A program made the position numbers and the translations under genes. From Trichobilharzia szidati (taxonomy: Eukaryota > Platyhelminthes > Trematoda > Strigeidida > Schistosomatidae): a stretch of 64,000 nucleotides of DNA. How positions within the stretch are numbered: the first letter of the stretch is position 1; each line of letters begins with the position of its first letter. Below, in pieces: positions 22,215-33,056 of the stretch. A model generated the notes under the pieces. It worked only from the letters and a program-made list of their open reading frames with translations, was not told where the DNA came from and did no database searches. Location of the stretch: positions 95,245,256-95,309,255 of the forward strand of contig OX235271.1 in the NCBI GenBank assembly GCA_944472155.2, given 5' to 3'.

Positions 22215-22440
22215 TTGTTTGTTTTATTCCTTTGCGTTCCCAGTGGAACATAGGACTTCAAGCTAGAGCCAGCGGTGTTTAATTTTATAGGATGGGGTTG
22301 CTAACCTCATGCCTAACCTTCCCTTTTTACCATTCTTATTACTGGGTTAGCGAGGTTTACGAATGCGTTGGCCGGGTATCGAACCCCCAACCACATACAC
22401 GGTTGATGAGCATTCTACTGTTGTGCCACCGACACACTTG
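22215..22440 (-). mobile_element. SINE-F copy
   Basis: On minus it has GTGTCGGTGGCACAACAGTA, B box GGGTTCGATACCC, the body TAGCAACCCCATCC, and the RTE-A-like tail GAAGTCCTATGTTCCACTGG then GAACGCAAAGGAATAAAA. Confidence 0.75.
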
Positions 22441-22594
22441 CCTAATCGATATAAATAATTGGTTTCTAAATGATCTAGTCATCAGCTAGACTTTAACTCA
22501 CTCTCGTTTTTTATGTTTAATTAAGTGTACATAAATGACTCATAAACCAGTCGAGGTACGCTCATGTATCTAAGACGTAACTATTTCAAAACTA

Positions 22595-23190
22595 CAAATA
22601 GCTATCCTGACAAATTTATCAAGAAACCCATGACAAAGAAGGCGAAAAAGGACTACTCACTATCCGTAAACAAGAAGCCTCTTTATATACAACTGCAATT
22701 CAAAGGCGATATATATCAAGTGAAATAATTGCGAAGAAATTAGGAAAATCAGTTCAAAGTACTTTTAAAGTTGGCGAACTTCACGTCTTATTCTGTACAT
22801 GATCGATGGTGATTCCTCAACTGAAAGATGAAGTACCTAGACTAGCCACTTCAAATTGTATTTACCAATTCAACTGCGCTTGTGGAGCGAGTTATATCGG
22901 CCGTTGCTCTAGGAACTTGATCTTTTGTGCCAGCTCGAGAACATCTCCCAGTATGGTTAAGTAAAGGTGTAGTAAAAACCATCAACAGTTCGATATTAGA
23001 GACCAACTGATCCAAACCGGCCACAAAGCCAGCACTGAAGAATCCTTCTCTATCATCTACCGGGTGCCTAATAAATTGCCAAAAACATCGAAGCATCGCA
23101 GGCTCCAAACAGCAGAGGCTATTGCAATTCGCGTGAAACAACCTGTGCTTTGTGTGCAAAAGAATCGGAAGATATATATATGACTGATAA
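22595..23190 (+). mobile_element. PLE-2-like fragment with decayed GIY-YIG
   Basis: Readable pieces are NSYPDKFIKKPMTKKAK (about 22600), CIYQFNCACGASYIGRCSR (about 22855) and LPKTSKHRRLQTAEAIAIR with the end PVLCVQKN (about 23150). They are spread over frames with stops, so it is dead. Confidence 0.7.
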
Positions 23191-23229
23191 GCAATTACGA
23201 GCCAGTACAGCTATCCAAACCGTTTCATA

Positions 23230-23600
23230 GAAAGGTGTGCACATCAGTTTGTTTCAGTTAAAGGAGATGATAGATATACAAGAAGTAGTTAAACGAAGAC
23301 TTGATAAAGCTATCAGAACTTATTACGCTTCAAAGATTATATTCCTTAACACCATTAAGCAGGTGCTTCAACGATCTGGAAAAGGTCGATCGACAATCGT
23401 CTATACCTTCATCTGAGTCTATCAGTTTGAGTGTGTTTGTGAAAGTAAATATATGATAGGTTGTAAGGGGAAAGGGGATTGTCTAGTCTCACAATGGAGC
23501 ACTTGCTGAAGTAGTTGAAAAGGTTGAAGTAGAGGTACTAAGAAGTTCAATAACAAAGCATCTTATAGACTATGGATATAATATTGACTAATGTCAATAT
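23230..23600 (+). mobile_element. Another PLE GIY-YIG fragment
   Basis: DIQEVVKRRLDKAIRTYYAS and then VYQFECVCESKYMI resemble the start of PLE endonuclease domains, followed by a counterpart of SITKHLIDYGYNID. The order matches the PLE-2 copy just before it, so this is a second, older insertion of a related element. Confidence 0.55.
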
Positions 23601-23623
23601 TCTCCCTCTCTGATATCTATTTG

Positions 23624-23655
<32 letters not shown>
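23624..23655. repeat. (TTA)n microsatellite
   Basis: Perfect trinucleotide run. It may be the former tail of an RTE-type element. Confidence 0.9.
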
Positions 23656-23656
<1 letters not shown>

Positions 23657-23999
23657 GTGATGTAACTGAACTGTAATCTATTATAATATCAACTTTAATC
23701 TCTCATAACCCTTTCTCCTCATCTATCTCAAACTGATCTGTAAAAAATAATAATAATAATAGTATGAAATGCAATTAAAACTAAAATGTTTGTGATTATA
23801 ATCGTAGTTAAATGTCAAGTGGCAAAACAAATTAATGTCATATATAAAGAATAATTCATAGGATGGATAGAACTTGAAAAAGGGTGTGCAATTAAAGGAT
23901 TAGTAGACAAATCGAATAAAATAAAAACGTAACTTAATATTGTGTGAAATTTGATAGCATAGAATTTAACGTTGTAAAAAAAAAAGAATTGATTTAGAA

Positions 24000-24520
24000 T
24001 GACAAGTGGAACAAGTGAAACAATACCGGGGACAGTTCAAAGTGAGAGTAGTAATAGTAACAATTGACGTAATAAAGGAAGAGAATACAAATTGAATAGA
24101 CAAAATGAAAAAGTGAAAAATTGGTAGAGCCAAAATATGATTGGGGATTACCATACTTTAGCATAGAGGGATTAAGACCATGAAAGTTAAAGGGGTTCAA
24201 CGAACTTTTTTCTGTACACAGAGATCTGGCTTTTATGTTTCGATAGCCAAAGATGGCTTCAGCAATACAGATGAGTCGGGTAAGTAGGGATTTGGGTAAA
24301 TTACTCTTTGCCTTGTAGATGACTTTAAAGACGGAGGCTATAGAGAGAGATAGAGTGATCATTATCGACCAGATGTTCAATGATCGCGCTTCTTATTGCT
24401 CCACTTCCACCTCTTCGTAACCATGCCAGATAGTGTTCTTGCACCCTCTTGGACAAAACTCGAGTCAAACGATCTGTAAAACACATTCGCACGTCGTTTC
24501 GCTTGACTGATCCATCATAG
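24000..24520 (-). mobile_element. PLE-2-like fragment
   Basis: The minus frame 23994-24380 includes ASVFKVIYKAKSNLPKSLLT and LICIAEAIFGYRNIKARSLC, homologous to FFKVIYKVKKNLPKTIRF and LCIAEALDIQ in 28670-29115. The GIY-YIG start lies in another frame near 24500. It is opposite in orientation to the PLE pieces at 22595-23600. Confidence 0.7.
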
Positions 24521-24648
24521 TTTTATCATTTGAAGTTTACTTAAGCATATAGTATCACGAATAGTTTTATTACATAGAGGTATCAGAAAAGAATATTTAT
24601 TACTGTTCATTCATGTTATTCTTCAAAAATATAAAAACAAATACTTAC

Positions 24649-24801
24649 ATGGATTTATAGACACTGTAGACTGTTTACAAACTCCGTTGAAACACCAAAA
24701 TGGTGTTAAATCATTTCTTGAACTTATTATACACGAGAGATTAAGAGAATCACCCAAATTTGCTTGAATATTTTTCGGATAAACAATCAATTGAGGTGAT
24801 G
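24649..24801 (-). CDS. Ig-domain exon, N-terminal half (51 codons)
   Basis: The exon starts after TTCTTCATTTCAAG and ends at GTAAGT, phase 1/1. It encodes PQLIVYPKNIQANLGDSLNL and then SCIISS with the first Ig cysteine, the core tryptophan (PFWCF) and two extra cysteines (WCFNGVC) that could form an additional disulphide. There is a sequon NLS. It joins to 18734-18871 with the split codon T+AT (Tyr), giving a continuous I-set-like domain across an intron of about 5.8 kb filled with PLE and SINE copies. Confidence 0.88.
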
Positions 24802-24934
24802 CTTGAAATGAAGAAAAAGGAAATGCTTATTTAGATAAACAGATTATTTAGATAGCATCAAAAATAAATAAAAGGTATTTAGGAAGAAACTACTTGGCAA
24901 AATAATTATCTACAATCTAAATGTTTCCTTTTCT

Positions 24935-25190
24935 TTTTTACATTCCTTTAAGCTCCAAGTGGAAGATGGGGCTGTAAGCTTACGGCTCTGAAGTCTGAAT
25001 AGCGGTAGCGTTGTTTTCACGGGGGAGGGGGGATTCGCTAGCCTCATGTCCAACCTTCCCTCTTCCCCATGCTTACTACCGACTACTAAACTAGACGAGG
25101 TCTAAAAGTACGTTGGCCAATAATCGAAACCCGGATCACAGGCGTGTTTGGCGAGTATGCTACTATTGAACTATCGACGCAGAATCCAAA
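24935..25190 (-). mobile_element. SINE-F copy, divergent
   Basis: On minus it starts with CTGCGTCGATAGTTCAATAG, has the body GCTAGCGAATCC, and ends in CCATCTTCCACTTGGAGCTT and AAAGGAATG. AATCtAAATGtTT / AATCcAAATtTC next to the ends may be an aged target duplication. Confidence 0.6.
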
Positions 25191-25289
25191 TTTCATTACA
25201 CACAATAATCAGACAGAATAGCATACATTTCAAATACATCAAGAAAATCAAGCATGAATACAGTTTCCCTGAGAGGATTAAACACTTAC

Positions 25290-25385
25290 ATAGAATTCGC
25301 AAATGAGCATAGGATGTAACATTGTCAGCTGAACAAAAGTATAATCCTTCATCTTTCATTGTTAAATGTTGTATGTCTAAAACGC
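25290..25385 (-). CDS. Ig-domain exon, C-terminal half (32 codons)
   Basis: The exon has a strong acceptor (TTTTTTATTTTCTAG) and a GTAAGT donor, phase 1/1. It encodes VLDIQHLTMKDEGLYFCSAD, a textbook strand E-F Ig segment with the second cysteine, and a sequon NVT. It completes the domain begun by 25499-25729. The split codon T+CA (Ser) leads into 24649-24801. A SINE-F copy sits in the following intron at about 24935-25190. Confidence 0.9.
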
Positions 25386-25498
25386 CTAGAAAATAAAAAA
25401 TAAAAGCCAGAGTTATTTAAAAAGTTCAAATCAGTAGGGAAAAAATAACATTGTAACATACACACACTCCAACTTTCTACATTAGTCTTTAAACTTAC

Positions 25499-25729
25499 CA
25501 AATAATGAGTCAAAAGAGTGGTGTTCATTAAAACCATTCATTGAGTAGTCGTCGACTTTGGCTACAAATGGATTCGGAGAATTAAATAAACAAAATAATG
25601 AAATATTTTGATTTTCATAAGCGGTAATCTCCACCACTGATTTTCTAGAATCAACGCGGGTAGGCGAATCTGGTGAACTGCCATTGAAATCCATGAGCAA
25701 AATAGTTGCCACTGAGGAATTAAATGGAT
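25499..25729 (-). CDS. Ig-domain exon, N-terminal half (77 codons)
   Basis: The acceptor is CACATTCCATTTAG and the donor GTAAGT, phase 1/1. The exon carries sequons NSS, NGS and NIS, a linker region, and the strand-B motif NQNISLFCLF with the first Ig cysteine. It ends at DSLFG and splices over a short intron of about 113 bp to 25290-25385, which supplies the second cysteine. A second possible acceptor (ATTCCTCAG) just inside the exon would give another phase and was rejected. Confidence 0.85.
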
Positions 25730-26450
25730 CTAAATGGAATGTGGAGGGAAAAGAAAAGGCGATTACTAAACGTTAATATATAGTAAATATCATATCATAT
25801 ATGCTAAATGTTTGATCAACATTTCGACTAATTGTATGTCTTAGGTTACGCTGATGGATTTCATTTGGCAGAATATGACGTTTGCGGAACACTATCTATC
25901 TATCTATCTATCTCAGTTTGGGTGGTCAGGTAGCATAACTGACAGTTTCCAAATGGTGAATATAACTATGCTACTTGCTACACAGACATTTTAGTAGATA
26001 TAAAAACTGAAACTTGACACCTCAGAAAAAACAACAAAAGACAAAAATGAACTCTAGAAGAAGAAAAAACACTAAACACAATAATGGCAAAAAAATAAAC
26101 AAAACAGATTTATCGGTATACACACGCAAGGTAATCGGCGTTTACAACGTCGAAATAAACATGTATAGATAGGACAATGGATTCACAGGCTGATTGGTTC
26201 AGTTTTAGTGGACATAAAAATTCAATCTACTGACCAATTTAATCTAAAATCTAAACCAGAGAGGATGAATATTACCATGCATACAATAACTAAATGGTTC
26301 GGACATGCGTTAAATTAAGGAAATACTGAAGCTTCATGTAGTATTACGTGTCGAGTTAGTCAGAAACGTGAGTTGTGCTCATCTCGTAACCAGATGGTCA
26401 TAATTTTTTAACTGCATACAAAATCACTTTTGTGTACTAGTGAAGATTTT
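25730..26450. other. Intron sequence with a CTAT microsatellite
   Basis: (CTAT)n lies at 25892-25913. The remainder is AT-rich with no supported feature. Confidence 0.5.
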
Positions 26451-26463
26451 CAAACAGAAACCT

Positions 26464-26692
26464 TCTTTCTTTCACGTTCCCCAATGGAACATAAGGCTTT
26501 AAGCTAGTGGCTTGAAGTTTCTGTAGCAGTGTTTATTTTACAGGGTGGGGTTGCTAGCCTCATGCCCAACCTTTCCTCTTCACCAGCATTACTTCTGGCT
26601 TAGCGAGGTAAAGGAGTGCGCCGGCCGGGGATCGAACCCCGGACCATGTGCATCATGTCGGCGAGCGTCCTAACCGCTATGCCACCGACGCA
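26464..26692 (-). mobile_element. SINE-F, best preserved copy, with 13-bp target duplication
   Basis: The minus-strand head GCGTCGGTGGCATAGCGGTT (A box) and CCGGGGTTCGATCCCCGG (B box in a perfect stem) look like a tRNA. The body and the RTE-A-type tail (GAAACTTCAAGCCACTAGC, then TATGTTCCATTGGGGAACG) follow. CAAACAGAAACCT flanks it at 26451-26463 and 26693-26705. Confidence 0.88.
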
Positions 26693-26705
26693 CAAACAGA
26701 AACCT

Positions 26706-27756
26706 ACCGCTTCTTTATTTTCAACAGTTCGTGAACAAATAATCCGTGTTCGAACACAATTTACTAAGACAGAATACACTATTCTGACTAGCTGAAATAC
26801 AGTGTAGAAATTTTCACAGAGGTGCAGCAGCAGTTCAAGGTGCTAAATTCCAAGTACCATACAAAGGTAGAAAAAAAAATTTTAAAATCAAAAGAAATAT
26901 AAGAAGCAGAAATGTGCGGGAGAAAGCAATAGCGGTGTGGTAAAACATGAAGATTTAGTCGATCTGGAAGATTACAACAAACAGTGGATGTACCTACGCC
27001 ATTGAGGACCAACTCAAGCCATATCACTAGCAGTCTCAAGTGTCATTGCTCCTTAGCATCCCAAGAACACCAATGTAGGAGAAATTTCTTATAAATGCTA
27101 GTCAAAATGTTTTGAATTCATGTTCAAAAACCAGAAGCACTGAAGGCGACATACTTCAAGGCATATGTCAAAAGCTCTGTAGACAAAATCAAGAGTGCAG
27201 AGACGGGAATCATCTACCGAAGTATTACTTACTGCATAATGCTGTCTCACATATTTATCGATAATAAATTGGATACAAAACAAAATGTTGTTCAATAAAT
27301 AGCACTGTTTCAGTTGTGATAGACTTATTAAACAAACAGAAATTAAGTTCTTCAAAGTAAAAAAAAAAATATGCTTGATAGCAAAATTCATCAATAATAA
27401 TTTTGCAAGACTATAACACTCTTTAAGTAGACATTTTAATCTTGAGAAGTTTGCAATAATTGAGTAAAAGTCACTTAAAGTAAATCAAGTACCTAATAAC
27501 AAAAAGAAGTACAAAATAATGATGGCAATGCAGATGGAAGATTAATACTTATTATTATAACCTTAACTATGACTTCATCTGAATATCCATTTAAAGAAGT
27601 TCCGAGCACTTGTTTACGAATGACAGAAATCGTAACATCATATGTTTGACCGGGTTACTCCTGGCAGTACTTATTTGGAACTGTTTTTACGCAATACAGC
27701 ACATATCTTCTTCAAAAGATCTTTCAAGAGACAAGTATGTTATTTCATTAATTTAT
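26706..27756. other. Intron sequence, partly old LINE-B-like
   Basis: The minus-strand piece at about 26790-27040 (ATGGCTTGAGTTGGTCCTC-like, then the CATCCACTGTTTG part) resembles the LINE-B 3' region, very decayed. A fibronectin III-like relic is listed at 27493-27660. Nothing else was recognised. Confidence 0.35.
27493..27660 (-). pseudogene. Fibronectin type III-like relic
   Basis: A minus-strand frame reads PGQTYDVTISVIRK, then a Gly/Leu-rich turn, then NGYSDEVIVKV. This resembles strands F and G of a fibronectin type III domain (L-x-PG-x-x-Y-x-V-x-V ... S-x-x-V-x-V). An in-frame TAA stands immediately before PGQTY, and the downstream GTTATA is a poor donor, so it is not an acceptable exon. 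It may be a dead exon or a piece carried by a repeat. It lies in the intron between the Ig exons 37950-38111 and 25499-25729. Confidence 0.4.
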
Positions 27757-28230
27757 TATTATTGTCTCCTTTAGTTCCTAGAGGAACATAGGACTTCAGC
27801 CACACGTTTCCATCGCGCTCCGTCCTCCGCCAACGTTTTCACCTCGCTCCACATCTACCCACATTCTCTCATCTCCTCCTTGTCACCCTCGCACTGACGA
27901 CCAACTCGCCACTTCCCATTCGGGTACCACTCGACAGCCTGGCATGTGATGTCACTTGGTGGTTTGTTTTCTCAGAGTATGGTCAATCCACCTCCATTTC
28001 TTCCTGCATATTTCTTGCACAATTGGTTCCTGCTGGGTTGGTTTGCTCCCAGAGATCCCTGTTGCTCATCTTTTCTAGCCATCAGATCCTGAGTATTGAG
28101 CGAAGACAGCTGTTGATGAAGTTCTGTAGTTTGTTCAAAGTGCCCTTCGTGACGCGGCACCAAGTCTCTGATCCGTATAGTAACACTGACCACATTGAAG
28201 TTGAAAATCCAATAATTAATTTAATATTAC
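27757..28230 (-). mobile_element. RTE-A copy, 3' part
   Basis: On minus: SVTIRIRDLVPRHEGHFEQT, LHQQLSSLNTQD, then NGGGLTIL-coding DNA and the tail AGTCCTATGTTCCTCTAGG with AATAATAATAA. It matches 51930-52700 in order. It is 5'-truncated, with frameshifts. Confidence 0.75.
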
Positions 28231-28669
28231 TTAATTAATTCGATTTCCTCGTGAAAGGGTACACGAATAGCAAATTGATCATTCATCTAAGATAATTGCT
28301 ATTCGTTAAAAAGGTTTCTGTCCAAGTATACGCCCATTTTTACAATGGTGAATAAATTCAAAGTTATTCCAAACTATATTCCACTCATCCTAAAAATAAA
28401 TACTAGTTAGCACAGAAGTATAAGGTTTCACACAAGGTACAAAAGTTCATGTTGCTAAATTTTATAACACACAAAGTAAGAAAGTAAACCTCAATCTAAT
28501 AATAAGCAAAATATTTTAGAATAAAATGGAGGAAAATAAGACAAAAGACGACAGAAAATGTTCAGAATACCCAAAAATCTAGTGAATGAGTGCATCTAAA
28601 CTAGGGTTAACGACTTCAGGGTCATGTTAGTGGATCTCAAATCAGTGATATCCTTAAGAGGAGGATTTC

Positions 28670-29115
28670 CACTTCTTTAAGAAGAACTTTATTCGCGGCA
28701 ACACTGAAAGTAGTGTTCTCCAGTTGCCCACTGATCAACAGAAGTCCGAAGGAAAAGATCTCGAACCTGACCACTTCTATGTGTATATATCAGTTCACCT
28801 GTTGCTGTGGAGCCAGGTACATCGGTCGTTCTATGAGCATCCTGTCAAAAAGGGTCAAAGAACACTATCCAGGATGGTTGCAGAAAGGAAGTAGTGGCCG
28901 TATAAGGAGTGCAATAATCGAACATCTCGTCACCACTGGTCATTCCATCTCAACAAACGCCTTCTTCAAAGTAATCTATAAAGTGAAGAAAAACCTGCCA
29001 AAGACAATACGTTTCCGTCATCTTTGCATTGCAGAAGCCCTAGACATTCAGTTAGAAGAACCAGAACTATGCATACAAAAGCAAATTATTCAGCCACTTC
29101 TACTATCATGGTAAC
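28670..29115 (+). mobile_element. PLE-2 copy with intact-looking GIY-YIG frame
   Basis: An open frame at 28713-29114 encodes ISNLTTSMCIYQFTCCCGAR, YIGRSMSILSKRVKEHYPGW, IRSAIIEHLVTTGHSIS and the end LCIAEALDIQLEEPELCIQK. CIYQF...YIGR is the GIY-YIG signature of PLE nucleases, and E in EH is the usual catalytic-region residue. The RT part upstream is not present as an open frame. The plus strand runs opposite to the Ig gene. Confidence 0.85.
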
Positions 29116-30008
29116 AACTCTGTTGATTTGACTTAACTTTTGCTTTTGTTTGTTTTTATAACTACTTAAAACTCTTGCGTAATTCCGTATTTTATTTTGT
29201 TTCCATGTTCATCCTGAGCACAACTCTTCATCAAACTATCTATGTTATTACGTAACTCATCTTCAACAATCGTTTGTGACAACTCATCACCTTTGTTACT
29301 GCCCTAATTTCATTAACACCCAATTTCCTTGACTGTTTTCGTATTACGTAACTCCACCCAAAACTTACTAATTCTCAACTGTTTAGTTAAAGTAACCTTA
29401 ACCAATTGTATTTTTCTTTGACAAACTTAATGTACACATACATACAAAATAACCCATATATATTTGCGATTGTACAGTTAAGAAAATGAATTCGCCGAAA
29501 AGAGACTCTTCGCTGAACTACTGATCTTCTCTCTATTAATGTTCGAATAGGGATTTTTCATGCACTGCTGATTTGTTCAACGCCGAGCACTTCATCCACA
29601 CCACCTACAATCCTGTATATGACTCACAACAACAATCGTAGCCTGAGGATAAAAGCTTTTTGTGAGGTGTTTTCCTGCATAGTATAGCAAACGTCACAAC
29701 AGATAATCCAGCTGTATAACAAAAGCCAATAAAACACCTTTAAAACAGTCGAACGTTACATCTGATATGATTACAGCATTCCTCTATGCTATGCACACAA
29801 TACAAAATCACATAAGACCAACAACCTGAGAAAATTCAGACAGTAATTAATTGACCGTCCTCATGCTACCCATTCAAGTAGACTAAAATGAAAGTACAGC
29901 AAGTTTGTTTCACTATAAATTTATATACTCATTCAAATCAGAGAATTCATAATTTGCTAGCATTTCTTACTCTAAGTAAAATGACAAAGAAAATCAATCA
30001 GATATAGT
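29116..30008. other. PLE-2 downstream tail and intron sequence
   Basis: The first few hundred bases are probably the 3' tail of the PLE-2 copy. The rest is unassigned; a CTGAGGA...AAAAGCTTTT hairpin at about 29644 lacks the GAAA of a hammerhead. Confidence 0.35.
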
Positions 30009-30208
30009 CAAGTGTTGGTTTGCAGGGATTTGATTGGTTACACAAGGTCCTGGTTTCGAATCCCGGTGGGTGCGTACTGATGAAGAGTCCCAAACTAGGA
30101 CGAAACAGCTGTCCAGTACTCCCAGGTTTTCCAATGGTTCTCTAACTAATGTCAGCTCATGATGAAATCCTGTAACCAATCAAACAAATCCCTACAAACC
30201 AACACTTG
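30009..30208 (+). mobile_element. SINE-E copy with terminal inverted repeats and hammerhead-like fold
   Basis: Terminal inverted repeats at 30009-30042 (CAAGTGTTGGTTTG...) and 30171-30208 (...CAAACCAACACTTG) bound the 200-bp element. A tRNA B-box part (GGTTTCGAATCCCGG) is followed at 30074-30119 by stem GTACTG, core ATGAAGA, stem-loop GTCC-CAAACTA-GGAC, GAAA, CAGCTGTC and the partner strand CAGTAC. All three hammerhead stems can form; the conserved core C3 is A. The tRNA A-box part seen in other copies is missing here. Confidence 0.8.
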
Positions 30209-31584
30209 GATATCAATGAGATGCTCACTGGTGACTGGCATTATTCAGGTAGGTAGTTACCTGGGGTTCCAGTGAGAAGTCGTGACCAGTAGGGTGCAGC
30301 AGGTCGGGTGTGAGGACAAATACTCGCCAAAGACATTGGCTAAGGGGCGCGCTATGTCGTGAATCAGATATAGTGCCAGTGAACCACAAATATTAATACG
30401 CCACAAGCATAATAATCATCTTTTGAGTACCTCTCGACTATGCTTCAAGATTATGAAAACTCTACGCGTTACAGCATTTTTGCCAAGTGCTTTATGACTC
30501 TAGTTTACATGAAGCCAACTTGTTTAAAAGGTCATCATACACTTATACAACTACGGGATAATGATAATAATAAGAAGAAGAATCCAATAACTCCGTGCAT
30601 CCTTTGAAATATGCTTCCAAATATTAATGAAGAAACTAACACCAATTCGACCACCCAAACAGATAATTACCACATACACAGAGAAAAAAGAGCAAAAAAC
30701 ATAAAAACAACATAATATTCTTGTAAACACGATAATATTAATGATGAAGAGATAGAAATCATCGCAATTAGAAACCCATTTGGTATATGCCTATAATAAT
30801 GAAGGCACTTAGAAGTAAGGCAATCAAATGGATATTATAAAAATTATATATATATATATCATGATGAAAATGAGCGTCAGAGACTTATACTTAAGGGGGA
30901 GGGGGGAATACAAAAACTGGAATGTATGTATTTTATAGGTACATAAATAAGACACATAGTGTAAAGAAACCACTCTAGCAACCAGGATTAATAACTACAA
31001 TGCATAGCAGAAAATCATTCTACCGATTATTGGTGGCGACAGGTTAACGGGCAACAGGTTTTTTTTCTTTTTTATGTAGACAGCTTTGCGTATCATATGT
31101 AGCTATACTAATAATTATAATTATAATAATAAAAACATTCATTCACAACACATTAACCTACTTCATGCAAGTTAAAGCTTTCATCAGTGCCTCCTTTTTT
31201 ATATATATAAAGAAAACAATATTATACATATATAAAAAGAAGAAATATTCGCTACTATCAAAAAGGAGGGTAAGGGGTGGGGATGGAGACATAGAAGGAA
31301 TAAAAGAATGAGACTGCCGACAAATATGTTACTTTAATCTTTGTCTTTTTATGCTTAATCAAGTATACTACTTAATAACCAACCAATGAACCAACTAACT
31401 AACTAGCTAACTCTCAAAGAATGACATAAACACGGTAGTAATATTACAATAAAAGTAATCATTATAAGGAATACATATATGTTAGCAGGAAAGGAAGCAA
31501 AGATAAAAACGAAAATAAGTAGTGAAGCTGCTACGGCAACGAAAACAACAACTATACACAGACAGTAAGGGAGTCTGTCTGTCT
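30209..31584. other. Intron sequence, unassigned
   Basis: It holds a GC-richer patch at 30240-30370, short TA runs near 30845 and 31200, and purine-rich DNA near 31260. No coding or classifiable element was seen. Confidence 0.35.
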
Positions 31585-32510
31585 GGATTCAACATAGAAC
31601 TTGGCACCGAAGTGCAACAGTTCGAGTTGCCACGTTCCAAATAGCACACAAAGGTAGACAAGAAGATGAGTGAAGAGAATCAATAGAGTTTTGACAAGTA
31701 TAAGAGTGAAACAGAATGAGTAATGGTAGAAAGGAAAATGAAAGATTACAGAGACTGAATACATCTGCGTATGCCATCGACAACGATTTTGAGCCATGTC
31801 ACCTATTGTCTCCAGCCATTGATTCTTAGAGTCCCGAAGGCGGGCCCCAACCCAGAAGTCTGCATCTCCCTCCCCACCTGACTCAGTTTAACTGTCAAGG
31901 ATTCCATGGATTGATGAGGCCATGTTTTTGTTTGGCCACCACTCACTCTTTTCCAACCTGCACCTATATCAGCTAGTAATGCCCGTCGGGGGAGACGATG
32001 GTTAGGCATGAGCAGCACGTCACCTAGCCATCTCAATCTATGTAACTTTATAGCCTTGTCGATTGATTTTCCCTCTTTGCCCAACACTCTACGCCTGACG
32101 TCAACATTACTTACCTTATTATGCCACCTAACGTGAGAAAGAGATCATAGACATCTATGATCAAAAACAGTTAACCTTTTCATGTCTTCAACTCGTATTG
32201 GCCATGTTTCAGAACCAAATAGAAGGACGCAGCGAACTGCTGAGCAGTACACACGTCCCTTGGTCGATAGCCAGATGTCACGCCTACGCTAGGGACGGTG
32301 TAAGTTAGCGAAAGCAGCCCGAGCTTTTTGGATCCGTGCTGAGATTTCGTCGCCAGTCAGTCCGTTGGTGCTGATACAACTTCCCAAATAGATGAAGTGA
32401 TCAACATGTTCTATCACTTCACTCCCTATCATTAAGCTAAGAGTTAACGTAGTCCAGTCTTGTAGCAGCATCTTACATTTTACAGGGGCGAATCATATGC
32501 CAAACATTCG
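31585..32510 (-). mobile_element. LINE-B copy, RT C-terminus and 3' tail
   Basis: It is nearly colinear with 4853-5785. The frame 32289-32471 gives VIEHVDHFIYLGSCISTNGL, the frame 31803-32087 gives LGKEGKSIDKAIKLHRLRWL and RVSGGQTKTW. The 3' boundary is again GGATTCAACATAGAACTTGG. Frameshifts separate the parts. Confidence 0.82.
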
Positions 32511-32905
32511 AAGATTGCTGCTCAAGGTGTTCAGAAGACTCCGCATTCAATAAGGGAGTAATTAATTGGAACGCATAATTCAGGCTAAAAAAAGATAATT
32601 CAAGCCTTATCATCAGTATACACGGCAACGAGTGAGTAGTATTCCATTCTGTTCAAAATAACTCAAATTAACAAATTTATATATGTATACTTTTATTATT
32701 AAAAAAGAAAATCTAGGCTTACAGTTTAACCCTATAATAATGACAAGACTAAGGTGGGATATCAAACAAATTAACTTATGGGCTGTTTTAGTCTAAGCCA
32801 TGTACAACAGATATGTGGGCTGGAGTTCATATGACAAACCAGGAAATCTCTCCAGTATATCCGGCAATCTCTGTCTGATACAACCTTACTGGTTATCTTG
32901 ATGAT

Positions 32906-33010
32906 ATAAGAATAAAACTTGTACACTGTGGTAGAGTATAATTCCATTATGGGTAAAATTTATTTATTTTTTTAAATTTTGATAAAGTGTCACACTGTTA
33001 TACAGTAATA
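32906..33010 (+). repeat. Repeat segment shared with 10787-10975
   Basis: TAAGAATAAAACTTG, CACTGTGGTAGAGT and TAATTCCATTATGGGTAAA are shared, followed by a T-rich insertion and CACACTGTTATACAGTAATA. It lies immediately left of the inverted PLE arm at 33057. Confidence 0.6.
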
Positions 33011-33056
33011 TTTTACCGACAATGGAACTTACCGGTTTTCTGTTTGTATACTGATC

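Noticed and set aside
26620..26692. Genuine tRNA gene (minus)
   Set aside because: The head looks like a tRNA, but it is the start of a SINE-F with LINE tail and target duplication.
29640..29690. Hammerhead ribozyme from CTGAGGA near an AAAAGCTTTT hairpin
   Set aside because: No GAAA or closing stems follow.
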